DNA of 41,156 nucleotides from Arthrobacter sp. H35-D1 (GCF_030063185.1 NZ_JASISP010000028.1:1-41156); one strand, 5' to 3'. Positions 7,717 through 15,990 are shown, numbered from the stretch's first letter. Program-made: numbers and translations. Notes: generated by a model from the letters alone, not told the origin.

Positions 7717-8322
7717 CTAGGGGAACTGCTCCCGCAAGGGACCGGCGTCGGACAGCAGGCCGGTGAAAACGGACGTGCGGGTCATTGTGCCGGAGGTTTG
7801 CACGCCTCGCAGGGACATGCAGGTGTGCTCGGCTTCCATCACGATCCCGACCCCGCGCGGGGTCAGCGTGGTTTCCAGCCAATCGGCGATTTGCTGGGTG
7901 AGGCGTTCCTGGACTTGAAGGTCGCGGGAGAAGAGCTCGACGCCGCGGGCCAACTTGGAGAGCCCAAAAAGCCGATCGCCGGGAAGATATCCAACATGGG
8001 CCACACCCCGGAACGGCAAGAGGTGGTGCTGGCACAGTGAATGGAAGGGGATGTCCTTTACCAGCACCAGGCCTTGGTATCCATCCTCGTTCGGGAACGT
8101 GGTCCATGACGTGTCACGTGGGGTGAGCATTTCCGCATAGGCGGCGGCCACCCGGCGGGGAGTGTCCAAAAGATGGGGGTCGGTTTCGTCGCGGCCCAGC
8201 GCCCGCAGGAACTCGGCAATGGCGGCCTGGGCCCTGGGCAGGTCGATCCCCGACGGAACCGCGAGCGATTCAGGGTCTTCAAAGGTGAGCAGGTCAGGCA
8301 GCGACGCGCTGGAGAGGGACAT
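7717..8322 (-). CDS. folE: GTP cyclohydrolase I
   Basis: FolE converts GTP to 7,8-dihydroneopterin triphosphate, the first step of pterin and folate synthesis. The start is ATG 8322, six nt after AAAGGG, giving 201 residues, the usual length. The zinc ligands are visible: Cys97 and His100 in FHSLCQHHLLPF, and Cys168 in EAEHTCMSLRGVQ. The C-terminal TMTRTSVFTG motif is also conserved. It is the first gene of the minus-strand pterin set, but 129 nt separate it from the oxidoreductase gene, so a second promoter there is possible. Its own promoter overlaps an inverted repeat (8333-8361) shared with the divergent SufR-like regulator. All catalytic features look intact. Confidence 0.96.
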   Translation of the reverse strand: MSLSSASLPDLLTFEDPESLAVPSGIDLPRAQAAIAEFLRALGRDETDPHLLDTPRRVAAAYAEMLTPRDTSWTTFPNEDGYQGLVLVKDIPFHSLCQHHLLPFRGVAHVGYLPGDRLFGLSKLARGVELFSRDLQVQERLTQQIADWLETTLTPRGVGIVMEAEHTCMSLRGVQTSGTMTRTSVFTGLLSDAGPLREQFP

Positions 8323-8332
8323 TTCCAACCCT

Positions 8333-8361
8333 TTCTAAAGATTGTATTATTGACTTTAGAA
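8333..8361. promoter_or_regulatory. Inverted-repeat operator over the folE promoter
   Basis: TTCTAAAG (8333-8340) and CTTTAGAA (8354-8361) are perfect inverted arms around a 13-nt AT-rich spacer in otherwise GC-rich DNA. On the minus strand a promoter TTGACG, 17 nt, TAAAGT can be read towards folE, with its -10 inside the repeat. The site is 11 nt from the folE start and about 108 nt from the regulator start. It is a good candidate operator for the divergent regulator. Confidence 0.6.
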
Positions 8362-8469
8362 GCGCAGACTCGAAGCGTCAAGCATGCAGGTAACAATCCA
8401 CCATCTGCCAAGCATGGGCCGCCAGCGTCGGCACTCCACATCGGCAGGAAAGGACACAGGCCAGCGGCC

Positions 8470-9171
8470 ATGAATCAACCCGTGAAGCAACCCTTCGCAC
8501 ACACTCCCGGGCTTGACGAGCATCAGCGCCTGAGCGCCGTCGCCTCGCTGGGGGATCCGCTGCGCAGGAAGCTGTTTGAGCTGGTGCGCGAATCCACGGG
8601 TGCGCTGAGCCGCGACGAGTGTGCGGCCGCGTTGGGCCTGCCCAAAAGCACCATCAGGGCCCAGCTTGACCGCCTGGTGGAGGAAAAGTTGCTGCTGGTG
8701 GAATTTCGCAAAATGGGCGCCAAGTCCGGCCCCGGCTCCGGCCGTCCCACCAAGCTGTACACGGCGGCACAGAGCGAAGTCAGCGCATCGGTGCCACCAC
8801 GCCACTACGACCTCGCCGCAAGCCTGCTGGCGGCAGCTGTCCAGCGCTCCATGGATTCCGGGGAAGGCATCGAGGAGTCCGTGTCCGCAGTGGCCTTTGC
8901 GGAGGGTCGGCGCAGGGGGGCGGAAGCCGGCAACATCCACCAGCTGCTGGCCGACACCGGTTACAGTCCCGAACCCGACGGCAACGGCGGCACCATCATG
9001 GCCAACTGCCCCTTCCACCAGCTGTCCCGCGAACACACCGCTGTGGTGTGCGCACTCAATGGCTCACTGCTCAGCGGGGCCCTCGAGGGTTGCTCCGACG
9101 AACGGCACAGCCTCGAACCCGACGCCGAGATATCGCACTGCTGCGCACGGCTGGTCCCCCAGGAATCTTAA
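8470..9171 (+). CDS. SufR-like HTH regulator with cysteine cluster
   Basis: A 233-residue transcription regulator. The start ATG 8470 (MNQPVKQ) precedes a winged helix (residues about 18-98: LGDPLRRKLFELV, then CAAALGLPKSTIRAQLDRLVEEKLL as the recognition helices, then SGPGSGRPTKLYTA as the wing). The C-terminal half carries Cys180 (NCPFHQLSREH), Cys194, Cys208 and the pair Cys224-Cys225. This pattern matches SufR-type and related regulators that hold an iron-sulfur cluster. It is divergent from folE, and an inverted repeat lies between them. A redox or Fe-S signal controlling the folE cluster is inferred. No clear Shine-Dalgarno site precedes the ATG. It ends 3 nt before a 12-bp hairpin. Confidence 0.82.
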   Translation: MNQPVKQPFAHTPGLDEHQRLSAVASLGDPLRRKLFELVRESTGALSRDECAAALGLPKSTIRAQLDRLVEEKLLLVEFRKMGAKSGPGSGRPTKLYTAAQSEVSASVPPRHYDLAASLLAAAVQRSMDSGEGIEESVSAVAFAEGRRRGAEAGNIHQLLADTGYSPEPDGNGGTIMANCPFHQLSREHTAVVCALNGSLLSGALEGCSDERHSLEPDAEISHCCARLVPQES

Positions 9172-9174
9172 GCA

Positions 9175-9210
9175 TTTCCGGCGGCCACCTGGAAAGGCGG
9201 CCGCCGGAAA
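9175..9210. terminator. Hairpin between convergent regulator and peptidase
   Basis: TTTCCGGCGGCC (9175-9186) and GGCCGCCGGAAA (9199-9210) pair perfectly over 12 bp with a 12-nt loop. It sits between the stop of the regulator (9171) and the stop of the peptidase (9244). The arms end in A and T on each side, so it can serve as a bidirectional terminator, although there is no long U-tract. Confidence 0.75.
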
Positions 9211-9243
9211 GGACACGGACGGATTTTCGGCAGGAACGGTGCC

Positions 9244-10743
9244 CTACAGCACGGCCTGCAAGGCATCCACAATGCCTTCACCGTAGTAGCTGTTGTTGGA
9301 CAGTTTGCCGATGCACTCGGCACCGGTCGGCGTTGCAGATGGCATGCAGATATGGTCCTCGGCCTGCTTGCCCAATTGTGAAATCAGCTGCTTCGGCTTC
9401 CAGCCCGGGTGCTGGGACTTCATCAGTGCCAGCACGCCGGCAACTTGCGGTGAAGCCATCGAGGTGCCGCTGAGCAAGCCGTAGCCATTGTTCGGCAACG
9501 TGGACAAGATCCTTGATCCGGGCGCTGCCACGTCGATGGCGTTTAGCCCGCGGTTGGAGAAGGATGACAGCTTGCCGGCCTGGTCGGTGGACGAGACCGT
9601 CACCACGCCCTCCAGCTCGGTGGGCATGTCGTTGCATCCATTGTTGATTTGGCGCTCAATCCCGGCGCTGTCGTTGGGGCTGACATCGTCGGTGGTCTTG
9701 TTGGCCAGGTCGTAAGAGGCGTTGCCCGCGGCCGCCGCGTGCACCACCCCCTGCTTCGTGGACCATTCGACTGCGCGCTCAACGGCGACGCGCACGGCCT
9801 TCTGGTCCGGCTGGTCGTCGCACCAAAACTGCATCGGGTCGACGTAGTAGCTGTTGTTGGTGACATCCATGCCCTTCAAGCCCGCCCACATGAAACCGCA
9901 GATGGCGTACTCGGGATAGATCGAGCCGGCATCGTTGACCACCTTGACGGAGGCCATGCGCACGTTGGGGGCCACGCCCACAATGCCCACACCGTTGCGG
10001 GCGGCACCGATGATGCCGGCCACGTGGGTGCCGTGGGACGAGGTGGTGGGGTTCCAGCCCGTCGGAGAGGTGTCCGGCCGCCCGGCATTGGTGCAGTTGA
10101 CGGAGTTGGCCACGTCGATGTTCGCCTGGAGGTCGGGGTGGTTGGGGTCGATGCCGCTGTCCAGAACGCCGACCAGGACGTTGCGGGAACCATCAGTGAC
10201 CTGGTGGGCCTGGTCCGCCTTGATCTGCACCTGGCTCCATTGCTCGGCTTCACGGGGATCCGCGGCGACGCCGTCGAAGGTGGCGTCGCCATAGAGCAGA
10301 TCAGACTCGGCCAGCTGCTTTTTGCGCTGCTGCGGAGCTTTCTGCCACGGAGTGTAAATGCCGTCCGGGGTGCCTTCCGCCACCGGGATGGTGCGTGTTG
10401 CACCCACCGATTCCACGGAGGCGTACCCGTACTTGAGGATGTCGGAACGGAAGCTGGCACTCTCGGATTGGACAATGACCACGCCGATCTCGGGCCACTG
10501 CTGGACGGCGACGCCGCCGGCTGCCGCGACAGCCCGCACCACATCCCGGGTCTTCTTGGGGTTGCTGGCTTTCGCGTTGACCACATAGCTCATGAGCTCG
10601 CCGTCGGCTGCGGGAAAGTCGACGGGCGTGGAGTGTTGATCGGGTGACGCCGCCATGGCGCTTCCGCCGAGCATGGTGGTTGCGGCCATTGCGACTGCGC
10701 ACAGGGCAGCCGCGGTGGTGCGTCTAAATCGTGCTGTTTTCAT
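9244..10743 (-). CDS. Secreted subtilisin-family (S8) serine peptidase
   Basis: From ATG 10743, preceded by GGGAGGGCG, the protein has 499 residues. A Sec signal peptide covers about residues 1-31 (KTARFRR, then AAALCAVAMAATTMLGGSAMA). A pro-region of about 130 residues follows. The S8 triad is complete: Asp195 (VLDSGID), His237 (SSHGTHVAG) and Ser428 (LSGTSMASP), with the oxyanion Asn341 (AAAGNAS). Six cysteines in the mature domain suggest disulfides. There is no LPxTG anchor or cell-wall repeat, so it is probably released. A CRP/GlxR-like palindrome lies 25-40 nt upstream of the start. It converges on the regulator gene and diverges from the cysteine desulfurase gene. Confidence 0.93.
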   Translation of the reverse strand: MKTARFRRTTAAALCAVAMAATTMLGGSAMAASPDQHSTPVDFPAADGELMSYVVNAKASNPKKTRDVVRAVAAAGGVAVQQWPEIGVVIVQSESASFRSDILKYGYASVESVGATRTIPVAEGTPDGIYTPWQKAPQQRKKQLAESDLLYGDATFDGVAADPREAEQWSQVQIKADQAHQVTDGSRNVLVGVLDSGIDPNHPDLQANIDVANSVNCTNAGRPDTSPTGWNPTTSSHGTHVAGIIGAARNGVGIVGVAPNVRMASVKVVNDAGSIYPEYAICGFMWAGLKGMDVTNNSYYVDPMQFWCDDQPDQKAVRVAVERAVEWSTKQGVVHAAAAGNASYDLANKTTDDVSPNDSAGIERQINNGCNDMPTELEGVVTVSSTDQAGKLSSFSNRGLNAIDVAAPGSRILSTLPNNGYGLLSGTSMASPQVAGVLALMKSQHPGWKPKQLISQLGKQAEDHICMPSATPTGAECIGKLSNNSYYGEGIVDALQAVL

Positions 10744-10767
10744 GTATTCGCCCTCCCGGGACTCTTG

Positions 10768-10783
10768 TGTGATGCAAATCACC
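10768..10783. promoter_or_regulatory. CRP/GlxR-like palindrome before the S8 peptidase
   Basis: TGTGA-TGCAAA-TCACC matches the CRP-family consensus TGTGA-N6-TCACA at nine of ten positions. It lies 25-40 nt upstream of the peptidase ATG (10743, minus strand), close to where transcription should start. Control of an extracellular peptidase by a GlxR-type cAMP regulator would make sense, but this is a pattern match only. Confidence 0.4.
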
Positions 10784-10909
10784 CACATACTGCCAGTGCA
10801 GACGGGCAGTGGCAAGGGATTTAGTGCGGTTGTGGACAAATCGGCAGGCGAATTGGCCGTTTGGACAACGTTTACCGGAACCCCGGAGGGGCAGGCTGCC
10901 TGAATGGCG

Positions 10910-10924
10910 TAGAATCGGTGGGTG
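10910..10924 (+). promoter_or_regulatory. -10 box and leaderless GTG of cysteine desulfurase
   Basis: TAGAAT at 10910-10915 is a good actinobacterial -10 box. Transcription would start about seven nt later, on the GTG at 10922. No Shine-Dalgarno sequence fits between them. A leaderless mRNA is therefore likely. No convincing -35 box was seen. Confidence 0.45.
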
Positions 10925-12139
10925 CCCGTGTACCTTGATCACGCGGCGACCACGCCAATTTCGGCCCCGGCCCTCGCCGCACTCACCTCCGTTATCACCC
11001 GTAGCGGCAATCCGTCCTCGCTCCACGGATCGGGCCGACGCGCCCGCGCCACGGTGGAAGCCGCCCGTGAAAGCATTGCTGCAGCCGCCGGCGCGCACCC
11101 CACGGAAGTCATCTTCACCTCCGGCGGGACCGAGGCAGACAACCTCGCTGTGAAGGGGCTTTACTGGTCCCGCAACGCAGCCGAGCCTCGCCGCACGCGC
11201 ATTCTTGTCTCCAGCATCGAACATGCCGCCGTCCAAGACACCGTTGAATGGCTACAAAAGCACGAGGGCGCAGAAGCCGTCTGGCTGCCGGTTGATGAAC
11301 ACGGCACCGTGAGCCTTGCAGCCTTGAAAAAGGAACTGGACGACGGCGCGGACTCTGTGGCACTCCTCAGCTGCATGTGGGCCAACAATGAAGTCGGCAC
11401 CATCCAGCCCGTCGCCCAAATCACGGCGCTCGCAGATCAGTACGGCATCCCGGTGCACTCCGATGCCGTCCAGGCCTTCGGGTCAATTCCGGTGAATTTC
11501 AAGGACTCCGGACTGGCTGCCATGTCCATTAGCGGCCACAAGATCGGCGGCCCCGTGGGTGTCGGCGCGCTGCTGCTGGGCCGAGAAGTGGTCCTGACAC
11601 CCGTGCAGCACGGCGGCGGACAGGAACGAAGCGTACGGTCCGGATCGCTGGACACCGCCGGCATTGCAGCCTTTGCCGCAGCGGCCCGGGACGTCACCGA
11701 GAACCTGGCGGAGGAAAGCAACCGCATTGCCGGGTTGCGCAACCAAATCATTCACGCCGTCCGCCAATCCGTCCCGGAGGCAGTGCTGCGAGGCTCCGAC
11801 CCGGCTGACCATCCCGACACACGGCTCCCCGGCAACGCCCACTTCACCTTCCCGGGTTGCGAAGGCGATTCGTTGCTGTTCCTGCTGGACATGGCTGGCA
11901 TTGAGTCCTCTACCGGCTCGGCCTGCACGGCAGGGGTCCCGCGACCCTCCCACGTGCTGCTGGCCATGGGCCTTGACGAAGACACCGCACGTGGCGCACA
12001 ACGCTTCAGCCTCGGGCATACATCGAACCAACAAGACGTTGACTCCTTTGTGGCAGCGCTGCCACAAGCCCACACCATGGCCAAGCAAGCCGGCATGGCA
12101 GGGCACCAATCCACCATCCAAACCGCGAGTACCTGGTAG
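10922..12139 (+). CDS. iscS: Cysteine desulfurase, IscS/NifS type
   Basis: A PLP-dependent, class V aminotransferase-fold enzyme of 405 residues that removes sulfur from cysteine as an enzyme persulfide. It begins MPVYLDHAATTP, as IscS/NifS proteins do, which supports the GTG start. PLP is bound at Lys207 in SISGHKIGGP. The nucleophilic cysteine is Cys335 in SSTGSACTAG. The HGGGQERSVRSGSLD block (230-244) is also typical. mnmA follows 207 nt downstream, so this protein most likely feeds sulfur to tRNA thiolation; the same pair occurs in M. tuberculosis (Rv3025c-Rv3024c). It may also serve Fe-S assembly. The start codon appears leaderless. Confidence 0.94.
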   Translation: MPVYLDHAATTPISAPALAALTSVITRSGNPSSLHGSGRRARATVEAARESIAAAAGAHPTEVIFTSGGTEADNLAVKGLYWSRNAAEPRRTRILVSSIEHAAVQDTVEWLQKHEGAEAVWLPVDEHGTVSLAALKKELDDGADSVALLSCMWANNEVGTIQPVAQITALADQYGIPVHSDAVQAFGSIPVNFKDSGLAAMSISGHKIGGPVGVGALLLGREVVLTPVQHGGGQERSVRSGSLDTAGIAAFAAAARDVTENLAEESNRIAGLRNQIIHAVRQSVPEAVLRGSDPADHPDTRLPGNAHFTFPGCEGDSLLFLLDMAGIESSTGSACTAGVPRPSHVLLAMGLDEDTARGAQRFSLGHTSNQQDVDSFVAALPQAHTMAKQAGMAGHQSTIQTASTW

Positions 12140-12346
12140 TTATGCGACGTACCTTCGCTTTACATGGCCCCCGCCCGCTGCGCGGACGCCCGAAAGGTTC
12201 CGGCCGAGGGTCCCGCTTCGAGCTTGCGAGGAGTGGGAAGGCCGGGAGCGTGCTCCCGGGGCCATGCAAAGCTCCGGTCCGTCGCAAGCTCTGAAGGCAA
12301 GCGGATGGTGGACGAGTAGTTTTTAGTTTCAATTGAGAGGTAAGCA
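12140..12346 (+). other. Structured intergenic region before mnmA
   Basis: These 207 nt hold no convincing gene. They contain nested inverted repeats: GAGCTTGCGA (12220-12229) pairs with TCGCAAGCTC (12282-12291), and inside it CCGGGAGC (12242-12249) pairs with GCTCCCGG (12252-12259). A T-run (12319-12324) follows shortly after. The mnmA ribosome site GAGAGG lies at about 12335-12340. It could be an attenuator, a small RNA or an intergenic repeat. Confidence 0.4.
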
Positions 12347-13486
12347 ATGCGAGTATTGGCCGCCATGAGTGGCGGGGTTGACTCCGCCGTAGCCGCCGCC
12401 AGGGCAGTGGATGCCGGGCACGACGTCGTCGGGGTTCACCTGGCGCTCTCCCGCATGCCCGGGACCCTGCGCACGGGAAGCCGGGGTTGTTGCACCGTGG
12501 AAGACTCCAACGACGCTTGGCGCGCCTGCGACTTGCTGGGCATTCCGTATTACGTCTGGGACTTCTCCGAGCGGTTCAAGGAAGACGTGGTCCAGGACTT
12601 CATCGACGAATACGCAGCCGGGCGCACACCCAACCCCTGCATGCGCTGCAATGAGCGGATCAAGTTCGCTGCCCTGCTGGAAAAGGCCATCGCGCTGGGC
12701 TTCGATGCCGTCTGCACGGGCCACTACGCGAAGGTCATCACCGACGCCGAGGGCAACCCGGAGCTGCATCGCGCCGCCGACTGGGCCAAGGACCAGAGCT
12801 ACGTCCTCGGGGTCCTGACCCACGAGCAGCTCAAGCATTCCATGTTCCCGCTGGCCGACACCCCCTCCAAGGCCGAAGTTCGCGCGGAGGCCGAGGCGCG
12901 TGGCTTGTCCGTGGCCAAAAAGCCCGACAGCCACGACATCTGCTTCATTCCAGACGGTGACACGGCCGGGTGGCTGGCCGAGAAGATCAAAATGACCGAC
13001 GGCGAGATCGTCGACGAGGCTGGCGCGAAGGTGGGGGACCATACCGGATCGAACCAGTTCACGGTGGGCCAGCGCCGCGGCCTGAAGTTGGGCACTCCGG
13101 CCTCCGACGGCAAGCCCCGCTTTGTGCTGGAAATTCGCCCCAAGGAGAACAAGGTGGTCGTGGGTCCGCACGCGCTGCTGGCCATCGACGACATCAAGGG
13201 CATCAAGGTCTCCTGGGCCGGGCTTCCCATCGCCGAGGTCGCCACGGGTGCCGAGTTTGACTGCCACGCCCAGGTCCGCGCCCACGGCGACCCCGTCCCG
13301 GCCCGCGCCTTCGTCGGCGAAGTGCTGGACGACGGCGTGTCCCGGCAAACCTTGACCGTCACCTTGGGTGAGCCGCTGCGCGGCGTGGCGCCGGGCCAGA
13401 CAGTGGTTTTGTACCAGGGCAGCAGGGTGCTGGGACAGGCCACGATTGATTCGGCGAGGTCGCTGGCACGGCCAGAGATGCCGTAG
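12347..13486 (+). CDS. mnmA: tRNA-specific 2-thiouridylase MnmA
   Basis: MnmA adds sulfur to U34 of tRNA-Lys, -Glu and -Gln using ATP and a persulfide donor. The protein has 379 residues, the normal length. The ATP-pyrophosphatase loop SGGVDS is at 8-13. The catalytic cysteines are Cys98 (NPCMRC) and Cys199 ([10 protein letters not shown]). The tRNA-contacting GHYAKV and KDQSYVLG segments are present, as is the C-terminal β-barrel starting about residue 280. GAGAGGTAAGCA before ATG 12347 is a usable ribosome site. The cysteine desulfurase upstream is the likely sulfur source. Confidence 0.97.
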   Translation: MRVLAAMSGGVDSAVAAARAVDAGHDVVGVHLALSRMPGTLRTGSRGCCTVEDSNDAWRACDLLGIPYYVWDFSERFKEDVVQDFIDEYAAGRTPNPCMRCNERIKFAALLEKAIALGFDAVCTGHYAKVITDAEGNPELHRAADWAKDQSYVLGVLTHEQLKHSMFPLADTPSKAEVRAEAEARGLSVAKKPDSHDICFIPDGDTAGWLAEKIKMTDGEIVDEAGAKVGDHTGSNQFTVGQRRGLKLGTPASDGKPRFVLEIRPKENKVVVGPHALLAIDDIKGIKVSWAGLPIAEVATGAEFDCHAQVRAHGDPVPARAFVGEVLDDGVSRQTLTVTLGEPLRGVAPGQTVVLYQGSRVLGQATIDSARSLARPEMP

Positions 13487-13558
13487 CAATCCGGCGGGCT
13501 TGCACAGCTGGCGTAAACTTCCACTAATGGTGACTTGGCTCACGGAAGGACCACACTC

Positions 13559-14176
13559 ATGCACCCGCATACAGTTCCCAACCCGCTTCAGCTCTTGGAG
13601 AGTGCACTCAATCAGTGCGCCGAAGTCATTGGGGCCATCCCGGCGAACCAAGCGGAATGGGCCACGCCCTGCCCGGAGTGGAATGTCCAGGACCTGCTGC
13701 ATCACTTGGTGGTGCAGGATTTGCACAAGTACACCATCATGGCCCGCGGACACAACGTTGACCCGCTCGCTGCGGAAGCAACTGTAGGCGCCGACTGGTC
13801 CACCAGGTTCAGTGACGGTGCCATCATGCTGATGCGAGCCTGGTTGAGCGCAGACCTCAGTGCGCAAGTGGCCCTGCCCGGCGGTGGCGAGGCGCCCCTG
13901 CGCAGTCGCATCGGCCTGCAAATCACCGAATTCACCGTCCATGCCTGGGACTTGGTGCGGGCCACCGGGGTGCCCGTCGTGTTGGATCCTGCCCTGGCAG
14001 AGCAGTCGCTGGCCTGGGCGCAGCGGACGCTGAAGCCCGAGCATCGCAACGCAGAGCGGGGGATAGGCCCGGAAGTTCGTGTTCCACTGACCGCGGACCC
14101 CTACACCAGACTGGCTGGATGGTTCGGACGCAGCCCGTATTTCAGGACAGGGCCCTGGGCCGCGTCGCTTAGATAA
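13559..14176 (+). CDS. TIGR03086/DinB-like metal-binding protein
   Basis: The start ATG 13559 is preceded by GGAAGGA and gives 205 residues; the TTG at 13535 is less likely. It belongs to the mycothiol-dependent maleylpyruvate isomerase/DinB-like four-helix family (TIGR03086). The features seen are ATPCPEWNVQDLLHHLV with the first metal histidines, and ITEFTVHAWDLVRATG with the HxWD motif that completes the site. It ends with the usual DPYTRLAGWFGR tail. Such proteins often use mycothiol or metal-dependent thiol chemistry in actinobacteria. The reaction here is unknown. It stands alone between mnmA and the ABC importer. Confidence 0.82.
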   Translation: MHPHTVPNPLQLLESALNQCAEVIGAIPANQAEWATPCPEWNVQDLLHHLVVQDLHKYTIMARGHNVDPLAAEATVGADWSTRFSDGAIMLMRAWLSADLSAQVALPGGGEAPLRSRIGLQITEFTVHAWDLVRATGVPVVLDPALAEQSLAWAQRTLKPEHRNAERGIGPEVRVPLTADPYTRLAGWFGRSPYFRTGPWAASLR

Positions 14177-14255
14177 CCATCTGGTTGCAACTTCCTCTTT
14201 GCCGCCACGCGCTGCAGGGATCTCTGATAGAGATATAAGCATCAAAGGCGTGTTT

Positions 14256-14281
14256 CAGCTCACACGATGGCGTGTGGGCTG
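14256..14281. promoter_or_regulatory. Inverted repeat upstream of the ABC importer
   Basis: CAGCTCACACG (14256-14266) and CGTGTGGGCTG (14271-14281) pair at ten of eleven positions around a 4-nt spacer, ending 31 nt before the substrate-binding protein start. A second, smaller repeat, ATCTCT-GAT-AGAGAT, lies at 14220-14234. Either could be an operator or a leader hairpin. No regulator gene lies next to them. Confidence 0.35.
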
Positions 14282-14312
14282 TTCCATGCAAAGCTCAAGA
14301 GAAAGTTTGCTG

Positions 14313-15953
14313 ATGACTAAGAATAGATTTGGTCTGAAGTCGGTCATTTCCCTGGCGGGCGTCTCTGTCCTGGCGATGACGGCATGCACAGGCCCGGCAG
14401 GCGACGGAGAAGGCACCGGCGGCGGCGCAACAGGTGGCCCCGTAGTGGTGGGCACCACCGACAAGGTCACTTTTCTGGACCCCGCAGGGTCCTACGACAA
14501 CGGCTCGTTCATGGTCATGAATCAGATCTATCCGTTTGTCTTGAACTCGGCCCCCGGAAGCGCCGACCCGAAGCCCGACCTGGCCGAGTCGGCGTCGTTC
14601 ACATCTCCCACCGAGTACACGGTCAAACTCAAATCGGGATTGAAGTGGGCCAACGGCTCGGAGCTTGACTCCAAGGACGTGAAGTTTTCCTTCGACCGCC
14701 AGCTGAAGATCAATGACGCCAACGGTCCGGCAACGCTGCTGGGCAACTTGGAAAGCGTCGCTGCCCCGGATGCCACCACCGTGGTATTCACGCTCAAACT
14801 CGGCAATGACCAGACGTTCCCGCAGGTGCTGACAAGCCCCGCGGGCCCCATCGTCGACGACACCGTTTTTAGCGCCGACAAGATCACCAACGACGAAGAC
14901 ATCATTGCCGGAAAGGCCTTTGCCGGCCAATTCGACATCGACACGTACAAGAAGAACGAACTCATCTCGTTCAAGAAAAACGCCGACTACAAGGGTCTGC
15001 TGGGCCCGGCGAAATCCGACGCCGTGACAATGAAGTACTTCGCGGACTCCACCAACATGAAACTCGAAGTGCAAAAGGGCAGCATCGACGTTGCCTGGCG
15101 CAGCCTAACGGCCACTGACATTGAAAGCCTCAAGGGCGACAAGAACGTCAGGGTGGACATCGGACCGGGCGGGGAAATCCGCTACATTGTCTTCAACTTC
15201 GACACCATGCCGTTCGGTGCGAAGACCGCAACCCCGGATGGCGCCAAGGCACTCGCCGTGCGCCAGGCAATGGCCGACACGATTGATCGCAAGGCCATCG
15301 CCGAGCAGGTTTACAAGGGCACTTATCTGCCGCTGTACTCCTTCGTTCCGGCCGGCTTCACCGGCGCCATCGAGCCCTTGAAGAAGGACTACGGCGACGG
15401 CAATGGCGCCCCGGATGTGGACAAGGCCAAGAAGACACTCTCCGACGCCGGCGTCAGCGAAACCGTCACACTGGACCTGCAGTACAACCCGGACCACTAC
15501 GGTTCCTCCTCGGGTGATGAGTACGCTGCCATCAAGGCACAGCTGGAGAAGTCCGGGTTGTTCAAGGTGAACCTGCAGTCCACCGAGTGGGTGTCGTACT
15601 CCAAGCAGCGCACGGACAATGGAGGCGCCTACCCGCTGTACCAGTTGGGCTGGTTCCCGGACTATTCGGATGCCGACAACTACCTCACGCCCTTCTTCAG
15701 CACGGACAACTTCCTGAAGAACCATTACAGCAACCCGGCCATCCAGAAGATGATCACCGAGCAGCTGACCATGACCGATCAAGCAAAGCGCACCAAGCTG
15801 ATCGAGGACATCCAGATTGCCGAAGCGAAGGACCTCTCCACGCTGCCGCTGCTGCAGGGTGCCCAGGTGGCAGTCTCGAACGTTGACGTGAAGGGAACCG
15901 CCGACACCCTGGACGCTTCGTTCAAGTTCCGGTTGGGCGTCCTGTCCAAGTAG
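14313..15953 (+). CDS. ABC importer substrate-binding lipoprotein, family 5
   Basis: A 546-residue SBP_bac_5 lipoprotein that captures peptides or similar solutes outside the membrane. The start ATG 14313 (MTKNRFGLKS) gives a proper lipoprotein signal with Cys25 at LAMTAC. Earlier in-frame codons would place a long non-signal tail in front. The family-5 fold is shown by LKSGLKWANGSELDSKDVKFSFDR, AVRQAMADTIDRKAIAEQVYKG and the aromatic-rich YPLYQLGWFPDYSDADNYL, which lines the pocket. It is the first gene of a four-gene importer. A strong hairpin at 15991-16033 separates it from the permease genes. Dipeptide, oligopeptide or a metal chelate are all possible ligands. Confidence 0.92.
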   Translation: MTKNRFGLKSVISLAGVSVLAMTACTGPAGDGEGTGGGATGGPVVVGTTDKVTFLDPAGSYDNGSFMVMNQIYPFVLNSAPGSADPKPDLAESASFTSPTEYTVKLKSGLKWANGSELDSKDVKFSFDRQLKINDANGPATLLGNLESVAAPDATTVVFTLKLGNDQTFPQVLTSPAGPIVDDTVFSADKITNDEDIIAGKAFAGQFDIDTYKKNELISFKKNADYKGLLGPAKSDAVTMKYFADSTNMKLEVQKGSIDVAWRSLTATDIESLKGDKNVRVDIGPGGEIRYIVFNFDTMPFGAKTATPDGAKALAVRQAMADTIDRKAIAEQVYKGTYLPLYSFVPAGFTGAIEPLKKDYGDGNGAPDVDKAKKTLSDAGVSETVTLDLQYNPDHYGSSSGDEYAAIKAQLEKSGLFKVNLQSTEWVSYSKQRTDNGGAYPLYQLGWFPDYSDADNYLTPFFSTDNFLKNHYSNPAIQKMITEQLTMTDQAKRTKLIEDIQIAEAKDLSTLPLLQGAQVAVSNVDVKGTADTLDASFKFRLGVLSK

Positions 15954-15990
15954 GACCGTCCGGCGCTGCTTGGCAAGCATGGCCGCCCGT

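Noticed and set aside
12329-14245. A 638-residue minus-strand open frame over mnmA and the TIGR03086 gene
   Set aside because: It covers two well-supported plus-strand genes, and its protein shows no domain. It is a GC-driven shadow.
14177-14312. Riboswitch upstream of the ABC importer
   Set aside because: Inverted repeats exist, but no conserved core of a known riboswitch class was recognised.
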